A DNA stretch of 7,253 nt, from the NCBI GenBank assembly GCA_020725315.1, contig DYFG01000081.1, forward strand, positions 1-7,253. The letters are read 5' to 3'. The DNA comes from Nitrosotalea sp. Its GTDB lineage: Archaea > Halobacteriota > Syntropharchaeia > Alkanophagales > Methanospirareceae. How positions within the stretch are numbered: the first letter of the stretch is position 1; each line of letters starts with the position of its first letter. A model generated the notes under the pieces. That model was not told the DNA's origin. It saw only the letters and a program-made list of their open reading frames with translations, and did no database searches. Both the position numbers and the translations under genes were made by a program. This document shows positions 1 to 6,677 of this stretch, piece after piece.

Positions 1-10
1 CACCAGAACA

Positions 11-34
11 GAAGAAAAAGCACCGGAGTCGGTG
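11..34 (-). terminator. Likely terminator of the thermosome gene
   Basis: On the minus strand, about 100 bases past the thermosome stop codon, the sequence CACCG-ACTC-CGGTG can form a 5-bp GC-rich hairpin with a 4-base loop. It is followed at once by CTTTTTC. Archaeal RNA polymerase terminates at T-runs, and a hairpin in front of one is a plausible 3' end. The stem is short, so this is an inference from sequence shape only. Confidence 0.5.
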
Positions 35-130
35 TATCGGAGGGATTGAAGCCCACTCGCCACTTCACTTCTCTTCTCTGAGTTCCCAGCTCAAATCGGC
101 ATCGAATCTCGAAAGCCTTACCACTAAAGA

Positions 131-1795
131 TTAGTAGGGTGGCATTCCTCCGGGCATTCCACCCGGCATTCCTCCTGCACCAGCACCAGGTGGTGGTGCT
201 CTAAACTCCTCTCTCTTCGATGCGATCACATCATCGATCTTGAGAATCATTATTGCGGCATCTACTGCGGAATCCACCGCTTGTCGCTTTGTTCTCAGCG
301 GCTCTATCACACCTTGTTGCCACATATCAACGATTTTTCCGGTATAAACGTCCAGGCCCGCATTCTTCTTACCTTTTTCGTGCGCGGCTTTCAGCTCTAC
401 CAGCTTGTCGATGGGGTCGAGTCCGGAATTTTCCGCCAGGGTTCGAGGTATGATCTCCATCGCCTCTGCGAATTTCTCCACTGCTAATTGCTCCCTTCCT
501 TTGAGCGAGGCACTGTACTCCCTAATTCTCAATGCCAACTCCGTCTCCACTGCTCCACCACCAGCAACCGCCTTTCCATCCTCGATGATGCTGCCCACCA
601 CACGAAGCGTATCATGTAACGATCTCTCAGCTTCATCTACCCCATGTTCAGTCCCACCCCGTATCACGATGGATACCGCATGTGGGTTCTTACATTGCTC
701 GATGAACAACATCTTATCCCCTGCTATCTTCCGCTCCTCTACTAATCCTGCATACCCTAAATCACTTTCAGTTATTTCCTCCACATTACACGCTATTTTA
801 CCGCCCGTTGCTTTTTCCAACTTCTCCATATCGCTCTTCTTCGCCCTCCGTACCGCAGCGATCCCTTCTTTCGCGAGATAATGCTGCACTAAGTCGTCTA
901 TCCCTTTCTGGCATATCACGACCTTTGCACCGCTCTTCTTTATGCGCTCCGCCATTCGCCGCATCATCCTCTCCTCTTCCGCGAGGAAACTCTTGAGCTG
1001 ATCGGATGTCCGTATCTTTACTTCTGCGCTCGTCTCTGTCTTCTTCACCTCCAGTGCAGCGTTAATCAACGCTATTTTCGCATCTTCGACCTTCCTCGGC
1101 ATTCCCGGATGCACTATCTCTTTGTCCAATGCCATGCCCTGCACTAACTCACTCTCACTTATTCTTCCTCCCACTTTCTTCTCTACATTGATATTATCCA
1201 CGTCAACGACGTTTTTATCCTCGGCGCCTTTTTCTGCTATTGCTTTTACCGCTTTTATCGCAATTTCGGCGAGAAAATCACGAGCAGCCTCTGCAGATTT
1301 CCCTGTTATCGCGGTTTGTGCTATCTTCTTCAACTCGTCCTCATTATCTCTATCTATACCATTTGCGATTCCTTTCAGCACCTTTCTTGCGTGCTCCGCG
1401 GCAAGTCTATAGCCTAATGCGATTACTGTCGGGTGCAACTCTTGCTCCAGGAGGTCTTCAGCCTTCTTGAGCAGTTCTCCTCCAAGAATCACAGCCGTTG
1501 TCGTGCCGTCCCCAGCCTCCTCGTCTACTGTTTTCGCAACTTCCACCATCATCTTCGCTGCTGGACTCTCTATATCCATTTCCTTGAGGATCGTCACACC
1601 ATCATTTGTTATAACCACGTCACCGAGGGAATCCACAAGCATTTTATCCATTCCCTTTGGTCCTAATGTGGTACGAACAGCAGCAGCAACTGCTTTCGCC
1701 GCGTTTATGTTCCTGCTCTGTGCATCTCTCCCTCTCGTCCGTTCACTCCCTTCCTTCAATACTAATACAGGTATTCCACCTAATTGTCCTGCCAT
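131..1795 (-). CDS. ths: Thermosome subunit (group II chaperonin, Cpn60/TCP-1 family)
   Basis: This is a 554-residue archaeal chaperonin subunit of normal family length. Such subunits form two stacked eight- or nine-membered rings in the cytosol that enclose unfolded proteins and fold them using ATP, closing with a built-in lid instead of a GroES partner. Visible signatures include GPKGMDKM (residues 45-52), NDGVTIL (64-70), the ATPase motif GDGTTT (95-100, with the catalytic Asp at 96), a charged segment around 245-285 where the helical protrusion (lid) lies, and GGGAVE (412-417) in the C-terminal equatorial domain. The C-terminus is the typical flexible glycine/methionine tail (GGMP repeats, then PY). 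The start is the ATG at 1795-1793, with a purine-rich GGAAGGAT ribosome-binding-like sequence 5 bases upstream. The gene stands alone, divergent from the aspartate kinase gene. Archaeal thermosomes are commonly heat-inducible, but no specific operator is recognised here. Which paralogue (alpha, beta or gamma) it is cannot be told. Confidence 0.98.
   Translation of the reverse strand: MAGQLGGIPVLVLKEGSERTRGRDAQSRNINAAKAVAAAVRTTLGPKGMDKMLVDSLGDVVITNDGVTILKEMDIESPAAKMMVEVAKTVDEEAGDGTTTAVILGGELLKKAEDLLEQELHPTVIALGYRLAAEHARKVLKGIANGIDRDNEDELKKIAQTAITGKSAEAARDFLAEIAIKAVKAIAEKGAEDKNVVDVDNINVEKKVGGRISESELVQGMALDKEIVHPGMPRKVEDAKIALINAALEVKKTETSAEVKIRTSDQLKSFLAEEERMMRRMAERIKKSGAKVVICQKGIDDLVQHYLAKEGIAAVRRAKKSDMEKLEKATGGKIACNVEEITESDLGYAGLVEERKIAGDKMLFIEQCKNPHAVSIVIRGGTEHGVDEAERSLHDTLRVVGSIIEDGKAVAGGGAVETELALRIREYSASLKGREQLAVEKFAEAMEIIPRTLAENSGLDPIDKLVELKAAHEKGKKNAGLDVYTGKIVDMWQQGVIEPLRTKRQAVDSAVDAAIMILKIDDVIASKREEFRAPPPGAGAGGMPGGMPGGMPPY
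140..175 (-). repeat. Tandem GGMP codon repeat at the thermosome C-terminus
   Basis: Three perfect copies of the tetrapeptide GGMP (residues 541-552) are encoded by three 12-base units that differ at synonymous positions. Gly/Met-rich tails are typical of chaperonins. They project into the ring cavity and help substrate handling. Confidence 0.85.
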
Positions 1796-1800
1796 TTTTT

Positions 1801-1810
1801 ATCCTTCCCT
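1801..1810 (-). promoter_or_regulatory. Ribosome-binding-like site of the thermosome gene
   Basis: Read on the minus strand this is AGGGAAGGAT, five bases before the ATG. It matches the archaeal GGAGGTGAT consensus only in part, but it is purine-rich at a workable distance and supports the chosen start. Confidence 0.5.
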
Positions 1811-1873
1811 CGTCTCGTTATTTCACCATTGAACTATAACCAACACTAACCCTATGTAACCTTTTTACTCTCC

Positions 1874-1885
1874 TAATATAAATAT
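1874..1885. promoter_or_regulatory. TATA-like box in the divergent thermosome / aspartate kinase gap
   Basis: The AT-rich stretch reads ATATTTATATTA on the minus strand, containing TTTATATT (1882 to 1875), a near match to the archaeal TTTAWATA box. On the plus strand it reads TATAAATA (1877-1884). With initiation about 25 bases downstream, the thermosome leader would be about 55 bases and the aspartate kinase leader about 50 bases. The minus orientation is the better match. Use in both directions is inferred. Confidence 0.5.
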
Positions 1886-1934
1886 CTCCGGGATTGCTAA
1901 TAAGTAGATGAAAGCGGCGACTTTTGGAGGAGAT

Positions 1935-1943
1935 GAGGGGGAT
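1935..1943 (+). promoter_or_regulatory. Ribosome-binding-like site of the aspartate kinase gene
   Basis: GAGGGGGAT lies 11 bases before the ATG at 1955 and resembles the archaeal GGAGGTGAT consensus. It favours the start at 1955 over the internal ATG four codons later. A second GGAGG at 1926-1930 is too far from the start to be the main site. Confidence 0.5.
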
Positions 1944-1954
1944 GTAAGAAGAGA

Positions 1955-3373
1955 ATGAGAGTGGTAATGAAATTCGGGGGTGTAGCAGTTGCGAATGGAG
2001 AGAAGATAAAGAGAGTGGCATACCTGGTAAAGCGATTCAAAGAAGAGGGAAGCAGAGAGAAGGAAGAGAGAAACGAACTGGTTGTAGTGACCTCCGCAAT
2101 TTCTACGGTCACTGACACGCTCTATGAGAATGCGAATAGGATAGCAAAAGAAGGAAACGTGGAAAAGGTGAAGGAATTTGTGGATGGGTTGCGAGATAAG
2201 CATGTGTTAACGGCTTCGGAGGCGATTGACAACAGGGATGAATTGAGCGAGGTGAAGGCGGAGATAAAGGAAAGAATAGCGGAAATAGAGAGAGCCTTGA
2301 TTGGAATATGCCTTTTAGGTGAATTAACCCCGAGATCATTGGATTACATCAGCTCGTTTGGCGAGCGATTAGCAGCTCCGATACTTGCTGGCACGCTCCG
2401 ATCATTAGGAATGGAGGCGGTACATCTTACCGGTGGTGAAGCGGGGATAATAACGAATGAGGAATACGGCAACGCGCAATTAACATGGGGTGTAGAGCGA
2501 GGGATAAGAGAGCGAATTATGCCGTTATTGGAGGATAAAATACCCGTTGTAGCGGGATTCATCGGTGAAACGATGAAAGGGACGATAACAACGCTCGGCA
2601 GGGGTGGCTCTGACTATACCGCTACCATAATTGGAGCGGCGATCGATGCCGACGAGATATGGCTCTGGAAGGAGACCGAGGGCATAATGAGTGCCGACCC
2701 GAAGATAATAAAGAATGCACGGAAGATACCCTATATCTCATATGTAGAGGCGATGGAATTATCCTACTTCGGTGCTTCCGTCCTCCATCCGAGGGCAATG
2801 GAGCCCGTAATGAGGAAACAAATACCGATACGGGTGAAAAACCTCATCAAACCGGAAGACGAGGGCACGCTAATCGGAGAAGAGCCGGCGAAGACAAAAA
2901 AAGCAGCTAAAGCCATTACGCTCATTGAAAACACATCAATCATCAATGTCACGGGAACTGGCATGATGAGTATATCTGAGGTTGCAGCTCGTATATTCTC
3001 TGCATTAGCTGCGAAGAATGTTGACAGCATTATGGTAAGTCAGGGCTCATCTGAAATGACCATCTCGCTCGTTATTGAGAGCGCACAATTGGAACGAGCT
3101 ATTGGAGCGATACAGAGCATAAATTCTAGTGGCACCATAATACGGGACTTCACTTTTAATAGCGATGTGTGCGCAATGAGTGTAGTTGGAGCTGGTATGG
3201 CAGGAACGCCAGGAGTTGCCGGGGAAGTCTTTTCCGCTCTTGGCAAGGAAGGAATAAGCGTGATAATGATCTCACAGGGCAGTTCGGAGTTTAATATCTC
3301 TTTTGTGGTGAAGAGGGAAGATGCATACAAGGCAGCACAGGCAATACACGATGTCTTCGAGATGGGGGCATAA
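1955..3373 (+). CDS. lysC: Aspartate kinase (aspartokinase) with two C-terminal ACT domains
   Basis: This 472-residue cytosolic enzyme phosphorylates L-aspartate to aspartyl-4-phosphate, the first step towards lysine, threonine, methionine and diaminopimelate. The amino-acid kinase domain (about 1-300) shows the N-terminal MKFGG (5-9), SFGERL (134-139), the nucleotide-binding segment TTLGRGGSDYTA (212-223), ADPK (247-250) and ELSYFGASVLHPR (268-280). Two ACT domains follow (about 320-385 and 405-468), each with the effector-site QGSSE (363-367 and 441-445), which implies feedback control by an end-product amino acid. The overall layout matches archaeal monofunctional aspartokinases such as that of Methanocaldococcus jannaschii. 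It is odd that the usual KFGG-[ST]-[SC] signature reads KFGG-V10-A11, so the two hydroxyl or thiol side chains expected in the signature are absent. There is no fused homoserine dehydrogenase. It is transcribed divergently from the thermosome gene and does not sit in an obvious amino-acid operon. Confidence 0.96.
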   Translation: MRVVMKFGGVAVANGEKIKRVAYLVKRFKEEGSREKEERNELVVVTSAISTVTDTLYENANRIAKEGNVEKVKEFVDGLRDKHVLTASEAIDNRDELSEVKAEIKERIAEIERALIGICLLGELTPRSLDYISSFGERLAAPILAGTLRSLGMEAVHLTGGEAGIITNEEYGNAQLTWGVERGIRERIMPLLEDKIPVVAGFIGETMKGTITTLGRGGSDYTATIIGAAIDADEIWLWKETEGIMSADPKIIKNARKIPYISYVEAMELSYFGASVLHPRAMEPVMRKQIPIRVKNLIKPEDEGTLIGEEPAKTKKAAKAITLIENTSIINVTGTGMMSISEVAARIFSALAAKNVDSIMVSQGSSEMTISLVIESAQLERAIGAIQSINSSGTIIRDFTFNSDVCAMSVVGAGMAGTPGVAGEVFSALGKEGISVIMISQGSSEFNISFVVKREDAYKAAQAIHDVFEMGA

Positions 3374-3485
3374 AGTAAAGTGCGAATTTCACGACTCCTG
3401 ATTTGAGACTAAGATAGATAAATCAAGAGACATTACCTATCACTGATACGATAAGAGCAAAAAATGTAACTTGGAAAGTAATCTA

Positions 3486-3497
3486 TTTATCTTATAA
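3486..3497 (+). promoter_or_regulatory. TATA-like promoter box of lonB
   Basis: TTTATCTTATAA lies about 45 bases before the lonB start, in the 158-base spacer after aspartate kinase. Initiation about 25 bases downstream would give a leader of roughly 15-20 bases. This suggests that lonB has its own promoter. The match is moderate. Confidence 0.45.
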
Positions 3498-3531
3498 GGT
3501 AGAAGAATTAACAAGGGGAATTAAAAACAGG

Positions 3532-5481
3532 GTGATTATGACGGAATTGAATGGGGTAAGCAGTAAGGATGAGCACGTGGAAACAGAGTTGTCAGGGGGT
3601 ATCGAGGTAAAAACAACTGAGGAACTCGAAGTTCCAAAGTTGCTGATAGACCAGGTAATAGGGCAGGAACACGGCGTGGAAGTGATAAAGAAGGCTGCGA
3701 AGCAGAGAAGACATGTGATGCTGATAGGCACACCTGGTACCGGGAAGTCAATGCTCGCGAGCAGTATGGCGGAATTACTGCCAAAGGAGGAGTTGCAAGA
3801 CATACTGGTGTATCCCAATGCTGAAGATAAACATAATCCAAAGATACGGGTTGTTCCCCGTGGTAAAGGAAAAGAGATAGTAGATGCGCAGCGGTCTGAA
3901 GTGAGAAAGCGCATTCAGATGCGAAGTACTTTTCTTATGTTCACCTTCTTCCTCATCATGGGTATGGGTTTGATTTATATGGTCCAAACAGGCAGATTTG
4001 AGTATATCTTCTGGTCAATAATTGCCGCTGCTGCTGTACTTTTAGTCTTTCGATGGATGATGCCGAAAGAGGAAGCGATGCTACCGAAGTTGCTTGTCTC
4101 CAATGCAGGACGTGAGACAGCACCCTTTGTAGATGCGACAGGTGCTCATTCTGGAGCTCTGCTTGGCGATGTTAGACACGACCCCTACCAGTCCGGTGGA
4201 TTGGAGACACCAGCTCACGATAGGGTAGAGGCAGGTGCTATCCACAAGGCGCATAAAGGCATTCTCTTCATCGATGAAATAAACACGTTGAGGATAGAAG
4301 CGCAGCAGAACTTGCTCACCGCAATGCAGGAGAATGAATCTCCAATAACCGGGCAATCTGAGAGAAGTGCGGGAGCCATGGTGAAGACCGATCCGGTTCC
4401 TTGTGATTTCATCATGGTTGCTGCTGGCAATCTGGATGCCATAGCAGGTATGCATCCCGCGCTCCGTTCTCGAATAAAGGGCTATGGATACGAGATATAC
4501 ATGAAGGATACAATGGAAGACACCGAGGAGAACCGGAAAAAACTTGTCAGGTTCGTTGCTCAGGAGGTAAAGAAGGACAAGAAGATACCCCATTTTGATA
4601 AAAATGGCGTGGAAGAGCTAATAAGGGAGGCACGGAGAAGAGCAGGCAGAAAGGGGCACCTTACGCTCATTTTAAGGGACTTGGGCGGATTAGTGCGCGT
4701 TGCCGGGGACATTGCTCGTGCGGAAGGCGCTCAATATACAACGGGCGAGCATGTGATGAAAGCAAAAGCGATGGCAAAGTCAGTGGAGCAGCAAGTGGCT
4801 GATGAATATCTTGAGCACAAGAAGGATTATAAATTATTCAAAACAGAGGGATTTGAGGTAGGCAGGGTTAATGGACTCGCGGTAGTAGGGGATTCGGGAG
4901 TAATGCTCCCTATCATCGCGGAGGTTACGCCAGCACAATCGAGAGAGGAAGGGAGGGTAATAGCAACCGGTAGATTGCAGGAAATAGCACAGGAAGCGGT
5001 ACAAAATGTTTCCGCGGTATTCAAGAAATTTACCGGGAAGGATATATCCAGCAAAGACATTCATATCCAATTCGTCGGCACGCATGAAGGAGTGGAGGGG
5101 GATTCAGCGAGCATTTCCGTCGCTACTGCGGTTATATCCTCGTTGGAGAACATCCCGGTGGACCAGAGTGTAGCGATGACCGGTTCTTTGTCCGTGCGAG
5201 GTGATGTCCTGCCAGTAGGAGGAATAACGCCGAAGGTGGAAGCAGCAGCACAGGCAGGCATCAAGGAAGTATTAATTCCCCAGTCAAATCTGAATGATGT
5301 GCTCATCGAGGATAGATATAAGGATAAGGTAAAAATAATACCCGTAATGACGATAGAGGATGTGCTTGAACATTCCTTGGTGGGCAAAATGAAGAAGAAG
5401 TTCATAGAGAAGATAAAGAGTTTCAGCGTGATGGAGAAGATTATTCCGGAAGGTGTTGTGGATAAGCAGGTAGTGCAATAA
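3532..5481 (+). CDS. lonB: Archaeal LonB: membrane-anchored ATP-dependent Ser/Lys protease
   Basis: This 649-residue protein is the archaeal Lon-type protease, an AAA+ unfoldase fused to a serine protease. It is held at the cytoplasmic membrane and degrades misfolded and regulatory proteins, filling the niche of bacterial FtsH. Walker A is GTPGTGKS (66-73) and Walker B is GILFIDE (243-249). Between them lie two membrane helices (about 133-151 and 156-174), the LonB hallmark. AAGN (297-300) fits sensor 1, RSR (312-314) the arginine finger, and Arg382 in LILRDLGG sensor 2. The C-terminal Lon protease domain carries catalytic Ser525 in EGDSAS and Lys568 in GGITPK. Their spacing of 43 residues equals that of the E. 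coli Lon dyad. All key residues are present, so the enzyme should be active. The start is uncertain: GTG 3532 or ATG 3538, two codons later, with a GGTGAT overlapping both and AAGGGG at 3513-3518 upstream. The DUF92 gene follows after 42 bases. Confidence 0.97.
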   Translation: MIMTELNGVSSKDEHVETELSGGIEVKTTEELEVPKLLIDQVIGQEHGVEVIKKAAKQRRHVMLIGTPGTGKSMLASSMAELLPKEELQDILVYPNAEDKHNPKIRVVPRGKGKEIVDAQRSEVRKRIQMRSTFLMFTFFLIMGMGLIYMVQTGRFEYIFWSIIAAAAVLLVFRWMMPKEEAMLPKLLVSNAGRETAPFVDATGAHSGALLGDVRHDPYQSGGLETPAHDRVEAGAIHKAHKGILFIDEINTLRIEAQQNLLTAMQENESPITGQSERSAGAMVKTDPVPCDFIMVAAGNLDAIAGMHPALRSRIKGYGYEIYMKDTMEDTEENRKKLVRFVAQEVKKDKKIPHFDKNGVEELIREARRRAGRKGHLTLILRDLGGLVRVAGDIARAEGAQYTTGEHVMKAKAMAKSVEQQVADEYLEHKKDYKLFKTEGFEVGRVNGLAVVGDSGVMLPIIAEVTPAQSREEGRVIATGRLQEIAQEAVQNVSAVFKKFTGKDISSKDIHIQFVGTHEGVEGDSASISVATAVISSLENIPVDQSVAMTGSLSVRGDVLPVGGITPKVEAAAQAGIKEVLIPQSNLNDVLIEDRYKDKVKIIPVMTIEDVLEHSLVGKMKKKFIEKIKSFSVMEKIIPEGVVDKQVVQ

Positions 5482-5485
5482 ACCG

Positions 5486-5497
5486 ATATTTTAATAA
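5486..5497 (+). promoter_or_regulatory. Possible TATA box giving a near-leaderless DUF92 transcript
   Basis: ATATTTTAATAA lies just after the lonB stop codon. Initiation about 25 bases downstream would fall around 5515-5520, only a few bases before the ATG at 5524. No convincing ribosome-binding sequence precedes that ATG, as expected for a leaderless or short-leader archaeal mRNA. Cotranscription with lonB is the alternative. Confidence 0.35.
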
Positions 5498-5523
5498 GAA
5501 GCAAAAGCCTCTCTACAATTGCT

Positions 5524-6372
5524 ATGGCATTCAGTGAGCACCTTCTGATAACCGCGATGATGGTATCGGTGGCATTCTCTTTCGTTTTGTATGCTTACGT
5601 GAAACGTAAAATAAACACTTCTGCACTTATCGGAACACTCGCCCTTGGTGTGATAATCCTGTTAACGTTTGGAATCGAGTTTGGTTACGCTGGTTTGCTC
5701 GCGCTTCTCACTTTCTTTCTGGTCGGGAATTGGGTTACGAGATATAAATATGATAAAAAAGCAGAACTCGGTGTTGCAGAGGGTAACAAGGGCATGCGCG
5801 GCATACCGAACGTGCTGGGCAACGGGTTAGCTCCTCTGATCTTCGCGGTGCTCTATGCTCTTTCCAGGCAGAGTTATAGCACGCTTTTCTTGCTTGGCTT
5901 CTCTGGGGCAGTTGCTACTGCCTGTGCGGATACCTTTTCAACCGAGATAGGGCAGGCGGAGGGAAAACCGAGGTTGATCACGACCCTCAAAAGGGTACCA
6001 GTGGGCACGAATGGCGGGGTTAGTTTACCGGGCCTCGGTGCTGCAGTGCTCGGCTCATTTTTGATCTCGATTGTTTGCCTCGCATTCGTCAGTGCGGGTG
6101 ATAAGGCACCAATAAGATCCATCTTCTTCTCCGTTTGCCTCATATCAGGGTTCTTCGGTTGTATTGCGGACAGTATTCTCGGTGCAACAATCGAAGATAA
6201 ACCCTTTTGTAAAAAGCGTTTACAAACCTTTTTGCACGCAAAAAGCGTTACCAAAAACGCTATGCCGGCTTCGCAGTTCAGATTGAATAAACATCACGTG
6301 AATATCTTATCCACGCTCTCAGGGGGTATCGTTGCAATGCTACTCGGCTCTTTTTTGGGAGTGCAAATATAG
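5524..6372 (+). CDS. DUF92 / TIGR00297 family polytopic membrane protein
   Basis: This is a 282-residue integral membrane protein with about seven hydrophobic segments (near 8-26, 31-50, 53-70, 100-113, 119-136, 168-190 and 198-220) and one more at the C-terminus (260-281). Family motifs are RGIPNVLGNG (92-101), ADTFSTEIG (135-143), VPVGTNGGVS (158-167), ADSILGAT (215-222) and KHHVNILST (256-264). The polar residues of these motifs probably form an active site at the membrane surface. Characterised relatives in plants and cyanobacteria (VTE6 type) phosphorylate phytyl phosphate to the diphosphate. An isoprenoid-phosphate kinase role in archaeal lipid salvage is therefore a reasonable inference, but unproven. 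The loop at about 223-255 is rich in Lys and Ala, has a single cysteine and is coded by a run of short palindromes, so it may be a lineage-specific insertion. The gene ends convergently with the degraded minus-strand region. Family assignment is firm and function is not. Confidence 0.9.
   Translation: MAFSEHLLITAMMVSVAFSFVLYAYVKRKINTSALIGTLALGVIILLTFGIEFGYAGLLALLTFFLVGNWVTRYKYDKKAELGVAEGNKGMRGIPNVLGNGLAPLIFAVLYALSRQSYSTLFLLGFSGAVATACADTFSTEIGQAEGKPRLITTLKRVPVGTNGGVSLPGLGAAVLGSFLISIVCLAFVSAGDKAPIRSIFFSVCLISGFFGCIADSILGATIEDKPFCKKRLQTFLHAKSVTKNAMPASQFRLNKHHVNILSTLSGGIVAMLLGSFLGVQI
6209..6261 (+). repeat. Cluster of short AT-rich inverted and direct repeats inside the DUF92 gene
   Basis: Within 53 bases are a perfect 8-bp inverted repeat CTTTTTGC-AC-GCAAAAAG (6228-6245), two direct copies of AAAAAGCGTT (6211-6220 and 6240-6249), and AAAAACGCT (6253-6261) that can pair with either copy. 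They encode residues about 229-246. The reading frame stays open, so the protein is intact. Confidence 0.7.
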
Positions 6373-6450
6373 CCCCCTAGAAAATACCAACCCCAAGCCC
6401 CAAATAAGACCTTTTCATGATGGATAATCTTTCTCACTCGCATCACCATT

Positions 6451-6567
6451 TCAGCTGCTCAAACCTAATATCCGGGCTATACACCCGCCCGCTATACAGC
6501 CTTCTGGTAAATATATCCCTTCCCTTTCCGTTCGCTTTTCAAAACGCAATGTTTGTTCTCCTCGCAT
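6451..6567 (-). other. Small 38-codon frame with a Cys-x4-Cys C-terminus (doubtful)
   Basis: An ATG-initiated minus-strand frame of 38 codons starts with MRGEQTLRFEKR and ends with GCIAGGCIARILGLSS before TGA. It overlaps the radical SAM-like fragment in another frame. The cysteine arrangement could be the remains of a SPASM-type iron-sulphur segment (CxxGCxAR-like) from the same lost enzyme, a small peptide gene, or chance. A third frame here (6443-6538) also reads plausibly as protein, so composition alone cannot decide. Confidence 0.15.
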
Positions 6568-6677
6568 AATGTGAAAGAAATGCTATGGCGTATCCCGTGC
6601 TCATCCAACATTTCCAAAGCATTTAATGCTTTTCCATAGCTGCCCTTACCACGGATGAAATTATGAGCCCTCTCGTT
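6492..6677 (-). pseudogene. Fragment resembling a radical SAM (SPASM-type) enzyme
   Basis: The minus-strand frame between about 6677 and 6549 reads ERAHNFIRGKGSYGKAL, then LNALEMLDEHGIRHSISFTL. This resembles the segment of radical SAM/SPASM proteins that follows the third strand of the barrel, typically '...HDFIRGKGSFEKAL..I..L.E.GI.VSISFTL...N'. About 42 codons look homologous. The cysteine triad CxxxCxxC that binds the iron-sulphur cluster is absent, and the frame ends in TAG at 6492 after an unrelated tail (KGKGYIYQKAV). Upstream, the same DNA is the 3' end of the duplicated-domain frame read in a different phase, so two remnants are joined at about 6660-6690. I read it as the decayed middle of a lost gene. 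The resemblance is from memory of the family and not from a search. Confidence 0.45.

Noticed and set aside
20..50. Similarity of the CACCG...CGGTG hairpin and the GGGATTGAA string to CRISPR tracrRNA or repeat ends
   Set aside because: Only one copy of each string exists, there is no repeat-spacer pattern and no cas gene. The hairpin is better explained as a terminator.
1..134. Open frames running in from the left edge: plus-strand frames ending at 46-48, 79-81 and 132-134, and a minus-strand GTG frame (from 63) open to the edge
   Set aside because: Each has fewer than 45 codons and no recognisable motif, and the frames contradict one another. None can be supported as a gene end or start from this window.
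405..881. Long plus-strand open frame opposite the thermosome gene
   Set aside because: It is antisense to a highly conserved chaperonin, its translation is Ser/Pro-rich low-complexity sequence, and it is explained by codon bias on the other strand.
1933..1947. Four-codon ATG-AGG-GGG-ATG-TAA minicistron just before the aspartate kinase start
   Set aside because: GGAGG lies only two bases before its ATG, too close to drive initiation. The purines are better read as the ribosome-binding site of the main gene.
4081..4593. 170-codon minus-strand frame opposite lonB
   Set aside because: It lies wholly within the conserved LonB AAA+ domain in antisense and shows no family motif.
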